Assembly: GCF_012273895.1 (NCBI RefSeq)
Contig: NC_052124.1
Span: forward strand, 1,302,001 to 1,366,000
Reading direction: 5' to 3'
Length of the DNA: 64,000 bases
DNA from: Zerene cesonia
Taxonomy: Eukaryota; Arthropoda; Insecta; Lepidoptera; Pieridae
Shown: piece after piece, positions 1 through 12,373 of the stretch
Layout of the letters: every line of letters begins with the position of its first letter
Position numbering within the stretch: position 1 is the first letter of the stretch
Notes under the pieces: generated by a model
What the model was told of the DNA's origin: nothing
Seen by the model: only the letters and a program-made list of their open reading frames with translations
Databases searched by the model: none
Program-made: the position numbers and the translations under genes

Positions 1-564
1 ATTTAAATATCTCTCACATACACACACACACGCACGCACACTTGCATATTCACAAATACATTATATTTCCTCTCACATACTCAGCAACAATATTTAGTCT
101 AAAATCTTAGATATGTATATTTTTTCCATTTTACTATTAATATCTTTTTGTTAAATTGTAAATTTGTGGAACATATTTCTTAAATCGAGGCGGGCGTTGA
201 CACCTGTGCCACAGCTAAACAAGTTTTTATGGGTGTCATCGTTAATTTTGGTTTAAGTGCACTATGTAATTTCGTTCCAAATAAACAATTTTGAATTTTG
301 AATCAAACTCAAATATTGATTTATACAACTAGGCTTCATATAGTAGTACTTTTAAATCGTGAAAATATTTACCACCGTATGTTCGGATAGCAATTTCCAC
401 AGAGGAGTGAACAAGTAACTACGTAGTTAAGGTTATGGTTTATGATTTTATACACAAATATAAAAAAACCGCTTTTAAATAAAGCCTGGTTGATTAAATT
501 ACGTTAAACTGGAACGCAAACGTATAAATTAGTTTAGAATGAATTTCTTCATATATTTTTTCAG

Positions 565-1683
565 ATATCTCATGTTTGGATCAATGATATTCGGTCTTTG
601 GGAGAGGTGGGACAAGTTAGATGGCGCTTACTTTTGTTTCATATCATTGAGCAGGTTTGTTATTTGTTATAATGTTATTCAGATAAAAAGTAAATAAAAT
701 AAAGAAAACATACAGATTAAAAAAATAACTTTATGAAAGACTCTTTAGCTTTATCATATTAATTTTTTTTTTCATTTTTTTGTTTTTTTGATGGACAGTA
801 TCGGTTTCGGAGACTTCGTTCCCGGCGAGCGGGTGTACACGCCCCGTATAGAGACGTCATTTATCGTGTGCTCGTTGTACTTGATGCTGGGTATGGCGTT
901 AGTCGCTATGTGCTTTAATTTAATGCAGGTAAGGTGCATTTTCCTTTGTTTACAATCGTTATTCACTGGCGTTCCTAAAAATAACATGAATTTGAAAACA
1001 ACGTTTCTATTTGCCCAAAGAAAGAGCTGGAAACAAGGCTGTAATTGAAAAACAATCCTGCGCATGTTATTTTTTAAATATAACTGTAAACTTTAAATTT
1101 ACCGAATAAAGAAGACCTTTTCTTTTGCTGACAGAAATGTTAAATGTGAAATTTAACATAGTATTGTAATTGTTAAGAGTTTTCATTTGATTCCCATATT
1201 GAGTAATAGTGTTAAATTCGACATTTTGAGGCGGCCGCCATCTATGGCCGATTTTTAAAATATACCTAAGAACTGCAAGGAAACCTTCCAAATGTGAAAA
1301 TCTGCATTGAAATCGGTCCATCCGATTGAGAGCAACGATGCCATAGACATATATACACACAGACGCACATCAAGGTCAAATTTATAACACTCTTTTATAA
1401 CCTTTTTAAAACCCTCTTTGCGTCAGGATTAATAAAAATTCGTCTACCTCTTTCAGGGTAAATTTGATTACAAACGCAATCGAACTATTATATTTATAGA
1501 TTAATTTATATTTAACCGACGTCGAAAACGAAGGGTGTCAGTTCGACTGTATTTTTTAGCTTTGGTACTTGATAATTCCGTGGGATTTCAACCGATTGAT
1601 GTGATTTTTTTCAGGAGCAAGTAATACACTACTATGCTGGACTAAAAAGGGTTATGAAAAGGATATGCCGCTGCAAGAGATGA
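565..1683 (+). CDS. Two-pore-domain (K2P/TWiK-type) potassium channel, 3' exons only
   Basis: Last three coding exons of a K2P leak potassium channel at 565-654, 799-928 and 1615-1683; earlier exons lie left of the window. The join at 654/799 restores the second pore loop, SLSSIGFGDFVPG, whose GFGD is the K+ selectivity filter of K2P second pores. Next comes a hydrophobic final membrane helix (about SFIVCSLYLMLGMALVAMCF) and a short basic cytoplasmic tail starting EQVIHYYAGLKR and ending CRCKR before TGA at 1681-1683. All acceptors are AG and all donors GT. The product would sit in the plasma membrane and set resting potential. Candidate poly(A) signals AATAAA lie at 1801 and 1936. The tail after the last helix is only about 20 residues, short for the family. 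The subfamily cannot be named from this fragment. Confidence 0.9.
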
Positions 1684-2251
1684 CAACGGATTTAATTACG
1701 GAATTAAAATATAATATAGAATAATTATGTAATTTGTATAGAGTATTACATTAACATGGAATTTATGAATGCTTACGTTGTTTTATTTTACCGACTGCGA
1801 AATAAACAAACGGATTCGCATTTGATGCATTAATGGAATCTTGTTAAAAGAAACTCATGTAACTGCAAACAAACTAATTCCAAACGAAAACCTCTGTTTA
1901 TACATACGCTAGTTCCATAATCGAATTGCAAACACAATAAATAGAATAAAACATGGTATTACTCAATACATCCGTTTCGCTTTGTCTTCCGGACGGTTAG
2001 AACGTGGTTCACAGATAAGTTAGATTGTACGTGCAACAACAGGGGCGGATTGTAGCTTTAACTGCGGTTGTAAGTAAAAAAAAAATGAAAAATGTATATT
2101 TAATTCTCTCATAATTTATCTTTAATTAGTTTGTGATTGAAACACTGCTAGGAAGCAAAAAAAAATGTTGTTATTTTCACATGGCGTTAAAACTGCATTA
2201 AAAATTTATCGTACTTAGTGAATACAAAATTATGCACATTTAAGGAATCAG

Positions 2252-2370
2252 GCTAATACTATAAATGTGAAAGTTTGCTTGTGTGTCTGTCACTCTACTG
2301 AAATGATTTTCTTGAAATTTGGTATACACCAGGATTTGGTGATAGGACACTCTTTATTCTTATTTTATCG
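2252..2370 (+). repeat. Helitron-like 5' fragment
   Basis: Starts with an ACTATAAATGTGAAAGTTTG-type segment followed by a TTGAAATTTGGTATACACC line, as at the 5' end of the many Helitron-like copies here. The 3' hairpin and CTAG are missing. Confidence 0.5.
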
Positions 2371-3178
2371 TTATTTTACAAAAAAAAACAATTCTATGTG
2401 TTAAATATGATGTGATGATACTAAAAAATCCCACAATTAATTATACTTTACGTTTCTTTTGATAAAGAACTATCGTTAGAAATATTTACAATTTTATGTA
2501 ATCAGTTCTCATATCTATATAATAATTTATTTTATTAATTTTATGTATCAGTTCATAGAAGTAGACAACGTATCCAGTTTTAATAAATTAATTTTGTTAA
2601 TTCCAAATTCTAAACTCCCGGGCCTATCAATTAGTATTCCATCCTTTTGCATTAAATCGGTCGTGGTATCAAAAGCCTGTGCTATTAATCAGTTTAATCA
2701 GAATACTAACAGGTAAAATCGGAAGCGATCGTTACATTTTTATCTTACCTGATATAATTAGCTAAGCTAAGATGTGGCCTAAGATATATCGCTCTTCACT
2801 ATATTATTTTACACTCAGAGAATTAACAAAGTATTACTTTACCAATAAAGTAATAAGTAGTAACATATCCTAGGTAAAGCAATGAATATAAGGTTACAAT
2901 TGGACTTGATTCTTAATTGTTATCACTAGATTTTGTCTTTCTCTGTCACTTACACGATGCATTGGCGCAGTCCCTTCGTTAGGTGAATTAGATTAGCCAT
3001 TAACAAAAAGAAGAAGACGAAGATTCTGTCATCCTTCACAATATGTGACGCTAATATTTTAAAAACGCAATTCGTTAATAATAGTTAAAACTGAGAGCTT
3101 TTTTATTGTATAGATTCTGCGTAACCGAAAGTTTTCAATTTCTATACAGTTGTATTATTTTTGTTCCTTATTTCATTC

Positions 3179-3400
3179 CAAGTCGGAGGCCCATATCCTT
3201 TTCTTTCCCCTTCCCAGTCCTTTCCTTTATTCCTCTCGCCAATCCTTTCCTAATCCATTCCCAATTTAAAGTCGGCAATCCATTTGTAGAGGCGTAAGGT
3301 CGATTGCAGACCTTACGCCTCTACAAATGTTCATGGGCGCTGGTAGCGGTTACCATCAGGCGTCCCACCAGCTCCATTGTCGACTGTGGCATAAAAAAAA
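3179..3400 (+). repeat. A-tailed retroposon with internal palindrome (family R1), 5'-truncated
   Basis: Matches the 3' two thirds of the element seen complete at 43204-43548, from the GGAGGCCCATATCC segment through GCTCCATTGTCGACTG and an A8 tail at the end. It contains a perfect 21-bp inverted repeat, arms 3281-3301 and 3309-3329 around a 7-nt loop. The 3' A tail and 5' truncation fit retroposition by a LINE. The family has no coding capacity. Confidence 0.75.
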
Positions 3401-4242
3401 GTCAATATACGTTGTAAGTTGTCCTCCGATACTAGCTCGTTGTCACGGCTTTGCCCGGGTTGACTCAGTAAAACTACACTAATCACTAGAACAATTGTAT
3501 GTTACGCTTGTTCCAGTAATTTCTGGAGCTATAATTTTGATTTTCACAAAAAAGTGTTCCGCTAAATCCGGCCCTGTTCACATTCATTTCGCGGAGAAAA
3601 TAGATGTGCTCTAGTACTCAAGAAGTAGCTAATCCTCTGAAAGAAGGAACACTCGGGGCAAAAAACGAGTTTGCAATCCACAAGGCACTTACGTTATACG
3701 CTTAGCAATGCACTCGCTGCTTGTTAGAGCTTGTTATGTTATAAATGTAATTAGGAACTCTTGTATAGCTTTTCATTATGATATTTTTTATTTTTATTAA
3801 AGTTTTGTTGGTTAATAATACTTCTACTTACTACTTATACTACTTTCCTACTAATATATATGAATGCATGTGTTGAATGTGTGTGTGTTAGCATGGTTGT
3901 TGTGGGTTGCGTTTATGAGTATTGTGAAGCGAGATTGTATTCAATTTGTTAATTTAATTCGGAGACGATGCTCAATACCTAAAAAACCTGAAAGTAACTC
4001 TGTATGTCTGTCCCTTTTACGTATCTAAACTTCTAAAATTCTCTTCTTCTGAAAATTCGTAATGTCGCACTCACACATTTATATAACGCACTGTCTCAAA
4101 GGTGTGGTCTCCGCCGCTCTGTACACAGGGCCGCACGCACATATGTGTGCTATGCGTGTACTTATTTCGCTCAAAAACAAGAATACGGGATTAACTCAAA
4201 ATACATGAAATCATAGTATTTTCTTGTGTTTGATTTTACGCA

Positions 4243-4880
4243 AGTATTATTATTAAAACAGTAATAGAAGGGAACACTGTATGATATGCTTTAACATATA
4301 TATGATAATTTTATATATTGATAATATGTATTGAATTCATTTACTACAAAGACTCGATTCAAAAAAATTACATAGTAAACAATCGTCCTGATCAAAAAGC
4401 AATCATTCTGAGTTTTTATTAAATTGTTATTCAAGCAACAAAGTAATAAAATATTGTCTTTTTCTCAGTTCACATACAAATCGATTTGATTTAGAAATTA
4501 AAAACTTTTTAACGGATTTTAAACGAATTTATTCATTATATTATTAACCCAACGTTTCGAACACTTTACAGCGAGCGTGGTCACGGGGAGACTGTCTCCC
4601 GTTAATCCGTTAAAAAGTTTTTAATTTCTAAATCAAATCGATTTCTATGTGAACTGAGAAAAAGACAATATTAAATTACTCTGTTGCTTGAATAATAATT
4701 TGATAAAAACTCAGAATGATTGCTTTTTTGATCAGGACGATTGTTTACTATGTAATTTTTTTGAATCAAGTCTTTGTACTAAATGTATTCAATACATATT
4801 ATCAAAATATATAAAATTATCATATGTATCTTAGAGCACATCATACATTTTTCTCTTCTATTATTGTTTTTAATCATAGA
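4243..4880. mobile_element. Fold-back (long inverted repeat) element
   Basis: Two long arms pair with each other: roughly 4243-4516 and 4606-4880. For example AAAACTTTTTAACGGATT near 4501 is answered by AATCCGTTAAAAAGTTTT near 4604, and the sequence around GACTCGATTCAAAAAAATT by AATTTTTTTGAATCAAGTC. Identity drops outward, and indels are visible. The central spacer (about 4520-4605) carries AACCCAACGTTTCGAACACT and TACAGCGAGCGTGGTCACGG, which recur at 21870-21930 and 37775-37830. It is most simply a non-autonomous fold-back/MITE-like element; the target duplication was not resolved. Confidence 0.7.
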
Positions 4881-5560
4881 TTTTAAGGCATCATAATACA
4901 CACTTTTCGCTAATGCATACCCCTTAAAGCCACTATTTAATCCATATGTACACATCAGGCAAAACAACTCACATAAACCATCCATTTAAATAATAGCAGA
5001 GACGCAAAAGAACACAAAAAAACTACGCTTGCAAAGATGCACTCAAAGGCATTAGCGAAAATTCAGTACAAAAATAGCTTTGTCCTAAAATCTTGTCGGA
5101 ATGCGGAGCTAACTGCGCTTACAGAATGAGATGCATTCACAGCTACTGCCAGTAAAGTGGGGAGAAAGAATTACGTGCATTTATTACGGGCAGGCTTACT
5201 TGGGCCATTTGTTAGAAAACTTCGTCCTAATGAACGCTGCGATTGAAATATGAGCCAGTTTCGAGCTGGAATTTGCTGCAGATTATTGATTTGGGATGCA
5301 TTTGAACGCGTCACAGGGTTCTGTACTCAAAGGATAAACCGATCTCTATTACTAAGTCGGGATCCGTCTATCTGCTGAATTGTTCGTTTGTCTGTCAATT
5401 ACGTATGGTTACCATAGGAGGATCGCCGATATTGTAGTTTCAGCGTTTATTGTATGAATTGAGGTAGCTGACCTCAATTCGGCGACTCGTGTCGTTTTAA
5501 GATAATTAAAAATGCATTCATTATACGACCGTCGAATGGAACAGATAATTTTAGTTATAA

Positions 5561-5695
5561 CTAGTGGTCCGCCCCGCCTTCGCACGTGGTATATATATAT
5601 AGCCTATAGCCTTCCTCAATAAATGGGCTATAGTAGTTCCTGAGATAAGTGCGTTCAAACAAACAAACTAACTCCTCAGCTTTAAGATATTTTTA
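5561..5695 (-). repeat. Helitron-like element, family with CTAG/GGTCCGCCCCG end
   Basis: Read on the minus strand it ends in a GC-rich block and CTAG. On the plus strand that is CTAGTGGTCCGCCCCGCCTT, then TAGCCTTCCTCAATAAATGG and TTCCTGAGATAAGTGCGTTC. Similar copies lie at 14712, 35439 and, diverged, 10498. Confidence 0.6.
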
Positions 5696-6093
5696 TTCCA
5701 GTAAATTTTAAGTTTTCATAGATGATGTGTTTCTGTTGCACCTAAACAACTAAAAATAAAGAAATCTAGTTCAAGGCACGATCAATAAATTGGATAGGTG
5801 GCCGTTTTTTCAGTTGTACTTTAGCATTTTTCTACGGAATCTTTGGTATTGCGTATCCAACTCGCGCTTGACCGACTTTTTTATTACAAAACAGGCATGT
5901 TTCGCTGGAATATGTAAGCTCTCAATATCCGGAGTTCGGAAACACTTGCGCTCAAAGCATGCATAGCTGGAAGATGAGATAACCAATGTTCCGTATTAAA
6001 TTTAGGTGTTAATTGAGTTCCATAAACGCGAGTTTTAAAATGTTATTTTATTTCAAACAAATACATAACGCATTCATAATTGAATTATCATTA

Positions 6094-6201
6094 CAGCCCA
6101 TATATGTTCCCACTGCTGGGACACAGGCCTCCTGTGAGGTTCAGGCCATAATGCACCACGCTGGCCAAGTGCGGGTTGGCAGATGTCACATGTCGTCGTC
6201 A
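6094..6201 (-). repeat. tRNA-derived SINE (family S1), 3' fragment
   Basis: Carries the 3' segment of the S1 SINE in reverse: CCCATATATGTTCCCACTGC, then CTGGCCAAGTGCGGGTTGGC and the ACATGTCGTCG segment. The tRNA-like head is absent. Confidence 0.75.
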
Positions 6202-6277
6202 TTATTAAATACATGGAAGAAATATATTGCATTTAATTAATGCATTAATTAGAAAATAATTTTCATATGATGCACAA

Positions 6278-6345
6278 GAGTGGTGGTTCAGTGGTAAAAA
6301 CCTCGGATTTCTATAGAAAAGTCGAGGGTTCGTTACGCACAAGCG
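6278..6345 (+). repeat. SINE S1, diverged 5' tRNA-like head
   Basis: AGAGTGGTGGTTCAGTGGT resembles the A box, followed by AACCTCGGATTTC and GTCGAGGGTTCG as a degraded B box. It lies about 80 bp from the reverse 3' fragment at 6094-6201, so these are two separate or rearranged insertions. Confidence 0.55.
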
Positions 6346-6432
6346 CGTAATAAATAATTGCTCTTTACCACATTATCCACACCACCAGTGCTAGTAACGA
6401 TAAGCGAAACATCTTGTCAGGACGGCAGTATT

Positions 6433-6620
6433 TTAACCAACTTCAAAAAACGAGGAGGTTCTCAAATCGATTATATTATTTATGTTGCCTTGTAATTTTT
6501 TATTGGATCAACCGATTGTGATGATCATCTCGTGCGGTCCCACTGAAATTTGGTATTTAAAAAACGTTTAATTTTTCGTTAAAAACATTATTAAAACATT
6601 GTATGTGTATTAAAAATGTA
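6433..6620 (+). repeat. Repeat of the CCAACTTCAAAAAACGAGGAGG family
   Basis: Contains the recurring string ACTTCAAAAAACGAGGAGGTTCTC, then a GATCAACCGATTGTGATGAT line and an AAATTTGGTATTT line. The same order is seen at 21634, 25057, 59938 and 63352. The complete copy at 63352 ends in GGCGGAGCCTGGACGAAAAGCTAG, so this is probably another Helitron-like family. Confidence 0.5.
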
Positions 6621-8689
6621 TACTTATTTTTATACAGTACTTCTGTAGTTATATTTCGAATAAATTACAAGTTCGAATAATCTCAATTTTGATAAGATAA
6701 TGCAGATAAATACTTACGCCACTGTTTTGAATATTAAGCCAAGGCTCTGAATAAACAAGTTGCGGATAATAAATTCAGCAATCTGATCGTTTGGGACAGC
6801 TACGGCCGCCCATGTGTCTTCCTTGGCATTCCTTATTTATAACTATTTGATTGTCTGTTTTTCTTATCTCCCGTTTGTATAACGAAAGGTTAAATATTGC
6901 CGGAAATAGATATATCTATGGGCTTTTAGAAATTATGTTATTTTAAACATATGTGTAAAAAACGCTACATAAATGGAGAAATTTTTATTCATGCCTACAA
7001 GTACCTATATATTTATGTAATGGTACAATTACCAGTAGGTAAAGAGTCTGTTTGTTTGAACGCGCTTATCTCAGGAACTGCATCGATTTTCAAAATTTTT
7101 TCGCCATTGGATACGATCGTAATCGGCTAGTACCATGAGCGAAGCCGGGGCGAAACTGTAGCACCGTTAAGATAATTGAATTTTGTACTTTTATTCATAT
7201 GAAGATTTGAAAGGGCATATTAAAAGAGTCTAGTTTTAATAATGAGTTTACAGTTAAATATCTGAAAATTAAATGGTGAAAAATTGTGACAATTATGAAT
7301 GCTTTTATATGTTTTTTAATATTTAGGAAAGCATGAAATATAATTAAGCTAACATCAAGAAGAAGGTTCAATATCAACTTAGAGTCTAACAATACTCCCA
7401 TTTAAATGAATTATTGATGTACCAAGACCCTAAAAACAATTGGTACAGGCTTTATTCAAGATTCAAACATTCATTCGCAATAATATTATGAATAAACGTT
7501 TTGAATTGTGGTTCAAATCGCATTCATATAAAAGATTTATTCGGCACATGTCCCAAAATAGGGCCAGCATAAAATTGACGTTTGTCGGACACGCCAAATT
7601 TTACGGCTACCCTCGTAAATATAAAACGTATTAGAACATCAAATTTGAAATTGGAACGCTTGTGATACGTGCCGATTGGAAGTGATCGGAATACTGTTAG
7701 TATATTAAACGTTGACTGGAGAAGTGATATTTGAACCAGAAAGTTATTTTAAGAAATGTAAGCCAATTACGTTTTATAAATAAATATGGTATACTAAATA
7801 CACAGTTTAGAGATGTAATTTTAAATAATTGGTTTGGATTTATAACTCATTTATTTCTAGGCATAATTACCACAAAAATATTAAAGGAAGAACGCACGTT
7901 TTGCTAATATTAACAATTTGGTGGATTAAAATGTTGAATTTATTTGAGCAACCGTCTTAATAATCTCCTTTGAACTTTATCAAAAATAAATTTACACAGG
8001 ATTTCACTTTGAAGTGAATACTGAGAAAGGTCTTTGGAATGTGCAATATTTTACCTTAAATTATTAATAATATTAATATTAATTTATATTGTTACGACTT
8101 AGAAATACAAAATATTTCAATTACTTTGATTAGTGATGTTTTTCTTTTTTAACATATTCGCGTAAAGTTTAATATCTAATCCTATTAGATGGGAAAGCCA
8201 ACGATTCTCTAATATAATCTATTAAAATTGTAAATGATCTAAAGAAATTAATATAAAGCATATTAATTGAAAAACGTTCAATAACCAATTTATATAGATT
8301 AACTTAAAGTTGATAAATCACATCTATGTGCATACTGCATATGGGACCAGGCTACATGACACAAACGTGTATGGTCACCGTAGTGAGATATTGAGGTAAT
8401 CTTTATAAGGTGATAACAGATGTGTCACTCAGATAAGGGTCACCTGTTCATTGCGATTCCACATAAAATATGTTTTATGCCGCTCGTTCATAAATTCGTA
8501 AGGGAATTGGGCAAAGGCAGTTTACATATATTATGAGGCATTGTAAGCTTTTGTACTGGAATCGAAATTTTGTTGGGTGAAATTTGAAAACTGTTTTAAT
8601 TTTGATATAAAGAAATGGGTATGGACGTCCAACTTTCTTGGGGAAATCGGTCTACGTGAGCGTAGATCAAATAAAAGACTTTTCACATT

Positions 8690-9015
8690 ATTTGCGCATT
8701 TTCCATATCACTATTAAAAACGGTGAGGAACATCGTCAGAAAAACGGTTTGTTCAAGAATTAAAAGTTCGACGATATGTGATATGTGATATATATATAGT
8801 TTAATTTTTTTTGTTCATCTTATTTTTTTTTTGATTTATTGTATGCTTCTGTTTTTTCTGTTATGATCTGTTGTGTATGTGTATGTCTGTGTCAAAATAA
8901 ATGTGTTTCTTTCTTTCTGATATCTGTCCGCACTTGGCCAGCGTGGTGGATTACAACTTACCACCCTATAGGGAGAAAGAGACCTTGCAGCAATTAACGA
9001 TATTCCATGCTGATG
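8690..9015 (+). repeat. SINE S1 split by a later insertion
   Basis: The left part (8690-8790) has AAAACGGTGAGGAACATCGTC and AAAAGTTCGACGATATGTGA. The right part (about 8925-9015) resumes with CTGTCCGCACTTGGCCAGCG and ends in GCTGATGATGATAT, the normal S1 3' end. Between them is about 130 bp of unrelated T-rich sequence ending AAAATAAATGTGTTTCTTTC, which looks like the 3' end of an A-tailed retroelement. Confidence 0.6.
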
Positions 9016-9019
9016 ATGA

Positions 9020-9115
9020 TATATCGTTAATTTTATAAACGCGAAAGTTTGTAAGTATGGACGGATGTATGGGTGTTTGTTACTCTATCACGCAAAAACA
9101 GCTTATCGTATACAG
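9020..9115 (+). repeat. Helitron-like 5' fragment
   Basis: TTTTATAAACGCGAAAGTTTG followed by a GTTTGTTACTCTATCACGCA segment, as in the main Helitron-like family. No 3' hairpin follows; it lies directly after the SINE end. Confidence 0.55.
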
Positions 9116-9856
9116 TTGGTACAGAGATATATGATACCCTGGATTACCCCGGATACCACGCGAATTACGTGGGTTACAACTCGTATAAGTAACCTTGTGA
9201 GGATGGATGGATATATATTTGTTGATTTTTCAAAAACTTCTGAACAGATTACTTGGCAATGATGTAGCTATATACCAGAGTAGGACATAAGTTTATAAAT
9301 ATTTATATTTGTCTTCGGGATTGCCCTTGGTTGAAACCGGAATAAAAACACAAATAAATCAATCAATCAATCAAAGTTAATCACAGCAATGAGGCTTTTA
9401 TTTATCAATTCAGTGTTGGCTCTTTGCAGATAGCTTATGCTTTTAGTATAATTAAAGCTTACAGTAGCACTCTATTAAAAAAAAAATGGAAATTTACTCA
9501 TGGTCTTTCAAAAATACGTCAGACGCTATTTGCTATCTGATTTTTCTTAATTGAAATTTAATTGGTCAATTTTTTGTAAGGTAACGTTAATAGCTTTAGT
9601 ATTGTATGACTACAATATTCTAATCGTATATACACGCTTTGGCCCGCTGCTTCTCACGTGGTAAATTAGGAGTTGTAGTTTAATAGATGTGATTATACAT
9701 ATACCCTTCTTCTTAAATCATTAAATCTATTAAAAAACCTCATCAAAATCCGCTGCTTGTATAAGATCATACATAGGGACAGAGAAAGCGACTTTGTTTT
9801 ATATTGTATAAGTGATGTACAATGAAATGCTAAATGTTGCTTCAACGTTTCGAACA

Positions 9857-10027
9857 TCTACACTAATATTATAAAGAGGAAAAATTTGTTTGTTTGTTTG
9901 TGATGGATAAACTCAATAACTACTGGACCGATTCTAAAAATTCTTTCATCACTAGAAAGCTGCAACTTCGCTGAGTGACATAGGCAATATATATAGTACC
10001 CCGAGCAAAGCCGGGGCGAACAGCTAG
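9857..10027 (+). mobile_element. Helitron-like element (short family)
   Basis: Starts TCTACACTAATATTATAAAG and ends in a CCCCGAGCAAAGCCGGGG hairpin followed by CGAACAGCTAG, within host A/T context. 5' TC, 3' CTAG and a subterminal hairpin without inverted ends are Helitron hallmarks. It has no coding capacity, so it is non-autonomous. A relative is at 28249-28385. Confidence 0.75.
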
Positions 10028-10320
10028 TTGGTGATATAAATATATATGATGATGTAGATATATAAATGTGCATGTGATTAAGTTTATTTAGTGCACGCTC
10101 GTCTGGTCTTGAGCCTCCGGTTTTTCGAAGTCCGAGTTCTCAATCACTCAGCCCCTTAATGAAGCTGATTTCGCGATTTATTAATTATATTATTTATTCT
10201 TCGAATACTTTATAGACGATACAAAGTTTTTTTTATCCCTAAATGTCGAATATTGACGTAAATTCAAATATGAGAAAGTGTTTTATTATAATTGCGAAAT
10301 ATATATGATTTCCGTTACAT

Positions 10321-10446
10321 TTTTTGTGTGGCAAAGAAGCTGGTAGGTTCGCTTGATGGTAAGCGACCAACACCGCCCATGGTGAAGTACTTTCCCCGGT
10401 GCGAACTGGCCCAATTCGTACCAAAGCGTGCTCGACTGCCACAATA
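10321..10446 (-). repeat. Retroposon R1, internally deleted
   Basis: Joins the 3' segment of R1 (CTTGATGGTAAGCGACCAAC ... CCGCCCATGG) directly to its 5' segment (CCCCGGTGCGAACTGGCCCA ... CGTGCTCGAC). The central 200 bp, including the palindrome, are missing. Confidence 0.6.
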
Positions 10447-10497
10447 AACCATCGAATAGAATACATGATGTATCTTATTCGATGTATTATCATACTA

Positions 10498-10625
10498 GCT
10501 GTGCCCCGCGGCTTTATTCACGTCATACATGATATTGGCCTTCCTCCACAAATAAACTGAAATAACTATTCAAATCGAAGTTCCTGAGATATGCGCGTTC
10601 AAGCAAACTCTTCAGCTTTATATTC
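10498..10625 (-). repeat. Helitron-like element, partial
   Basis: Plus strand begins CTAGCTGTGCCCCGCGG and continues with TTGGCCTTCCTCCACAAATA and GTTCCTGAGATATGCGCGTT, as in the copies at 5561 and 14712. The far end is unclear. Confidence 0.55.
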
Positions 10626-11459
10626 TACAGCATCAATTTTAGTAGACGGGGCTTAGAAAATGTCCGTCAAACAATTTATAGAGGATAGCATGTTCGACGT
10701 CAGGTTTACTAACCAAGAATGGGCTGTACCTAGCTATTGTTAGAATAATCTTTCATGCAATACTCTACTAAATCTATATATTGAAAGGCTTATAGCCGAA
10801 ACAACCTAATGTTTACCGTTAATAAAGCGCTTAGATGCCAAAATAAATATAAATTAATTTGCTTAGCTATAGCCGATTGTTGATGGACTTGAAGTCATAC
10901 ATTCATCAGTGTTTATGTTTATAATAAGTCTAGCCATAAGCAATTATTAAATGACAGATATACAATTAAAGAACTTATATTTTAAAACGACTTTTAAAAA
11001 AAGCTGGAGTCACCGTATCGTCCCATTTAAATGTATTCTAGTTCTGACAATTTGAAAGCGTTATATTTGTTAATAGTCATAAAATGATATTTGTGTTCTT
11101 TACATTTATTTATGAGTTATTCCAATATCTATAAATAGAAATAAAGATGGCAAGACGACACTTCTCTTATTTTCTTTGATGTCAAAGTACCAATATAATC
11201 CGCCCCGAGTTTTATGTACTTCAGCGTATGACAATAAAAGGTTTTAATAAAGATCACTGGGCTATTCTTATCCCGTTTACGTCGCTTATTATTCGACGTT
11301 TGGGGGACGAAACGATCCTTACGTGATCTGCAAAGGGTTCGCTAAAAATAGGACCTCGCATTGCATTGTATTTCATAATGGAAGTTAATAGCTGATTTCA
11401 AATCAAAAGTGTTATTTTCAATTTCGAAAATTATGTAACTTTCATATGTATTTGGCGAT

Positions 11460-11673
11460 ATCTTAATATATAAAACTCCAGTGTTAGATGTATCTTCCCA
11501 ATGAACTCTTCACCAACTCAACCGATATTGATGGAATTTGGCACTATCGGCATTTGGCATTAATTTGGTCCACCTTAAGATATAGGATAGTTTTTATTTC
11601 GATTAATTATGCCAATAATTTATAATTAACAATAAATTTAGCCACGGCCACAGCAACGCGTGGCCGGGTATGC
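11460..11673 (+). repeat. Possible Helitron-like element
   Basis: Has TCTTAATATATAAAACTCCA near the start, an ACCGATATTGATGGAATTTG line, and a 3' block with the hairpin CCACGGCCACAGCAACGCGTGG near GCTAAT. The arrangement matches the other elements, but this is the only copy in the window. Confidence 0.4.
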
Positions 11674-12115
11674 TAATAATATTATATGCCTTTTTTTAAT
11701 GTGTAAGAACTGCAATTATCTATGACTTATCCGCGTTCATACAATTTTATTTAACTCCTTTTTATACCGGTTTTCTTCACTTTTACGCCGAGATAACCTT
11801 TGATAAAATAAATGTTGTTTTCAAAAATATTTTCATATAATTACTATCATGAAGCTTACGCTATATACGCTTGCACTTTTCGAACGCATAACAAAAATAT
11901 CACTTGAAAAATAACATAATAACAATATAAATAAGACATATATTATTTTTATAAAATATAAATAAATTAAATTTCTTAATATTTAATATTCAGCAACGAA
12001 ATAGCAAAGCTGGCCACTCACTCCAGCCTCAGAATTCCACACTCAAATTCATAAAGGAGAACCTCTGTCTCCTCATGTAGAATGATTTTCTATACCATAA
12101 TATTCATATATAATA

Positions 12116-12337
12116 CTAGCATTTCGCCCGCGGTTTTGCCCGCATAGTTGCAGGAAAGATAGACCTGGTGTGTACTGGCAAAGTTCCAGTTCCTGTTAGA
12201 TTTCCGGGATAAAAACTATCCTATGTCCTTTCTAGTATCTCAAACTATCACTGTAGCAAATTTCAACATGATCGGTTTAACCGTTATTGAGTTATAAATA
12301 GTGTAACTAACACGACTTTATTTTGTATATATAGATT
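12116..12337 (-). repeat. Helitron-like element
   Basis: Plus strand opens CTAGCATTTCGCCCGCGG and runs through TTTCCGGGATAAAAACTATC and ACATGATCGGTTTAACCG to a TATATATAGATT end, the reverse of the usual TC...CTAG order. Confidence 0.55.
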
Positions 12338-12373
12338 ATCCAACTAAATATATCGTCTTGTTTTATTACATTA

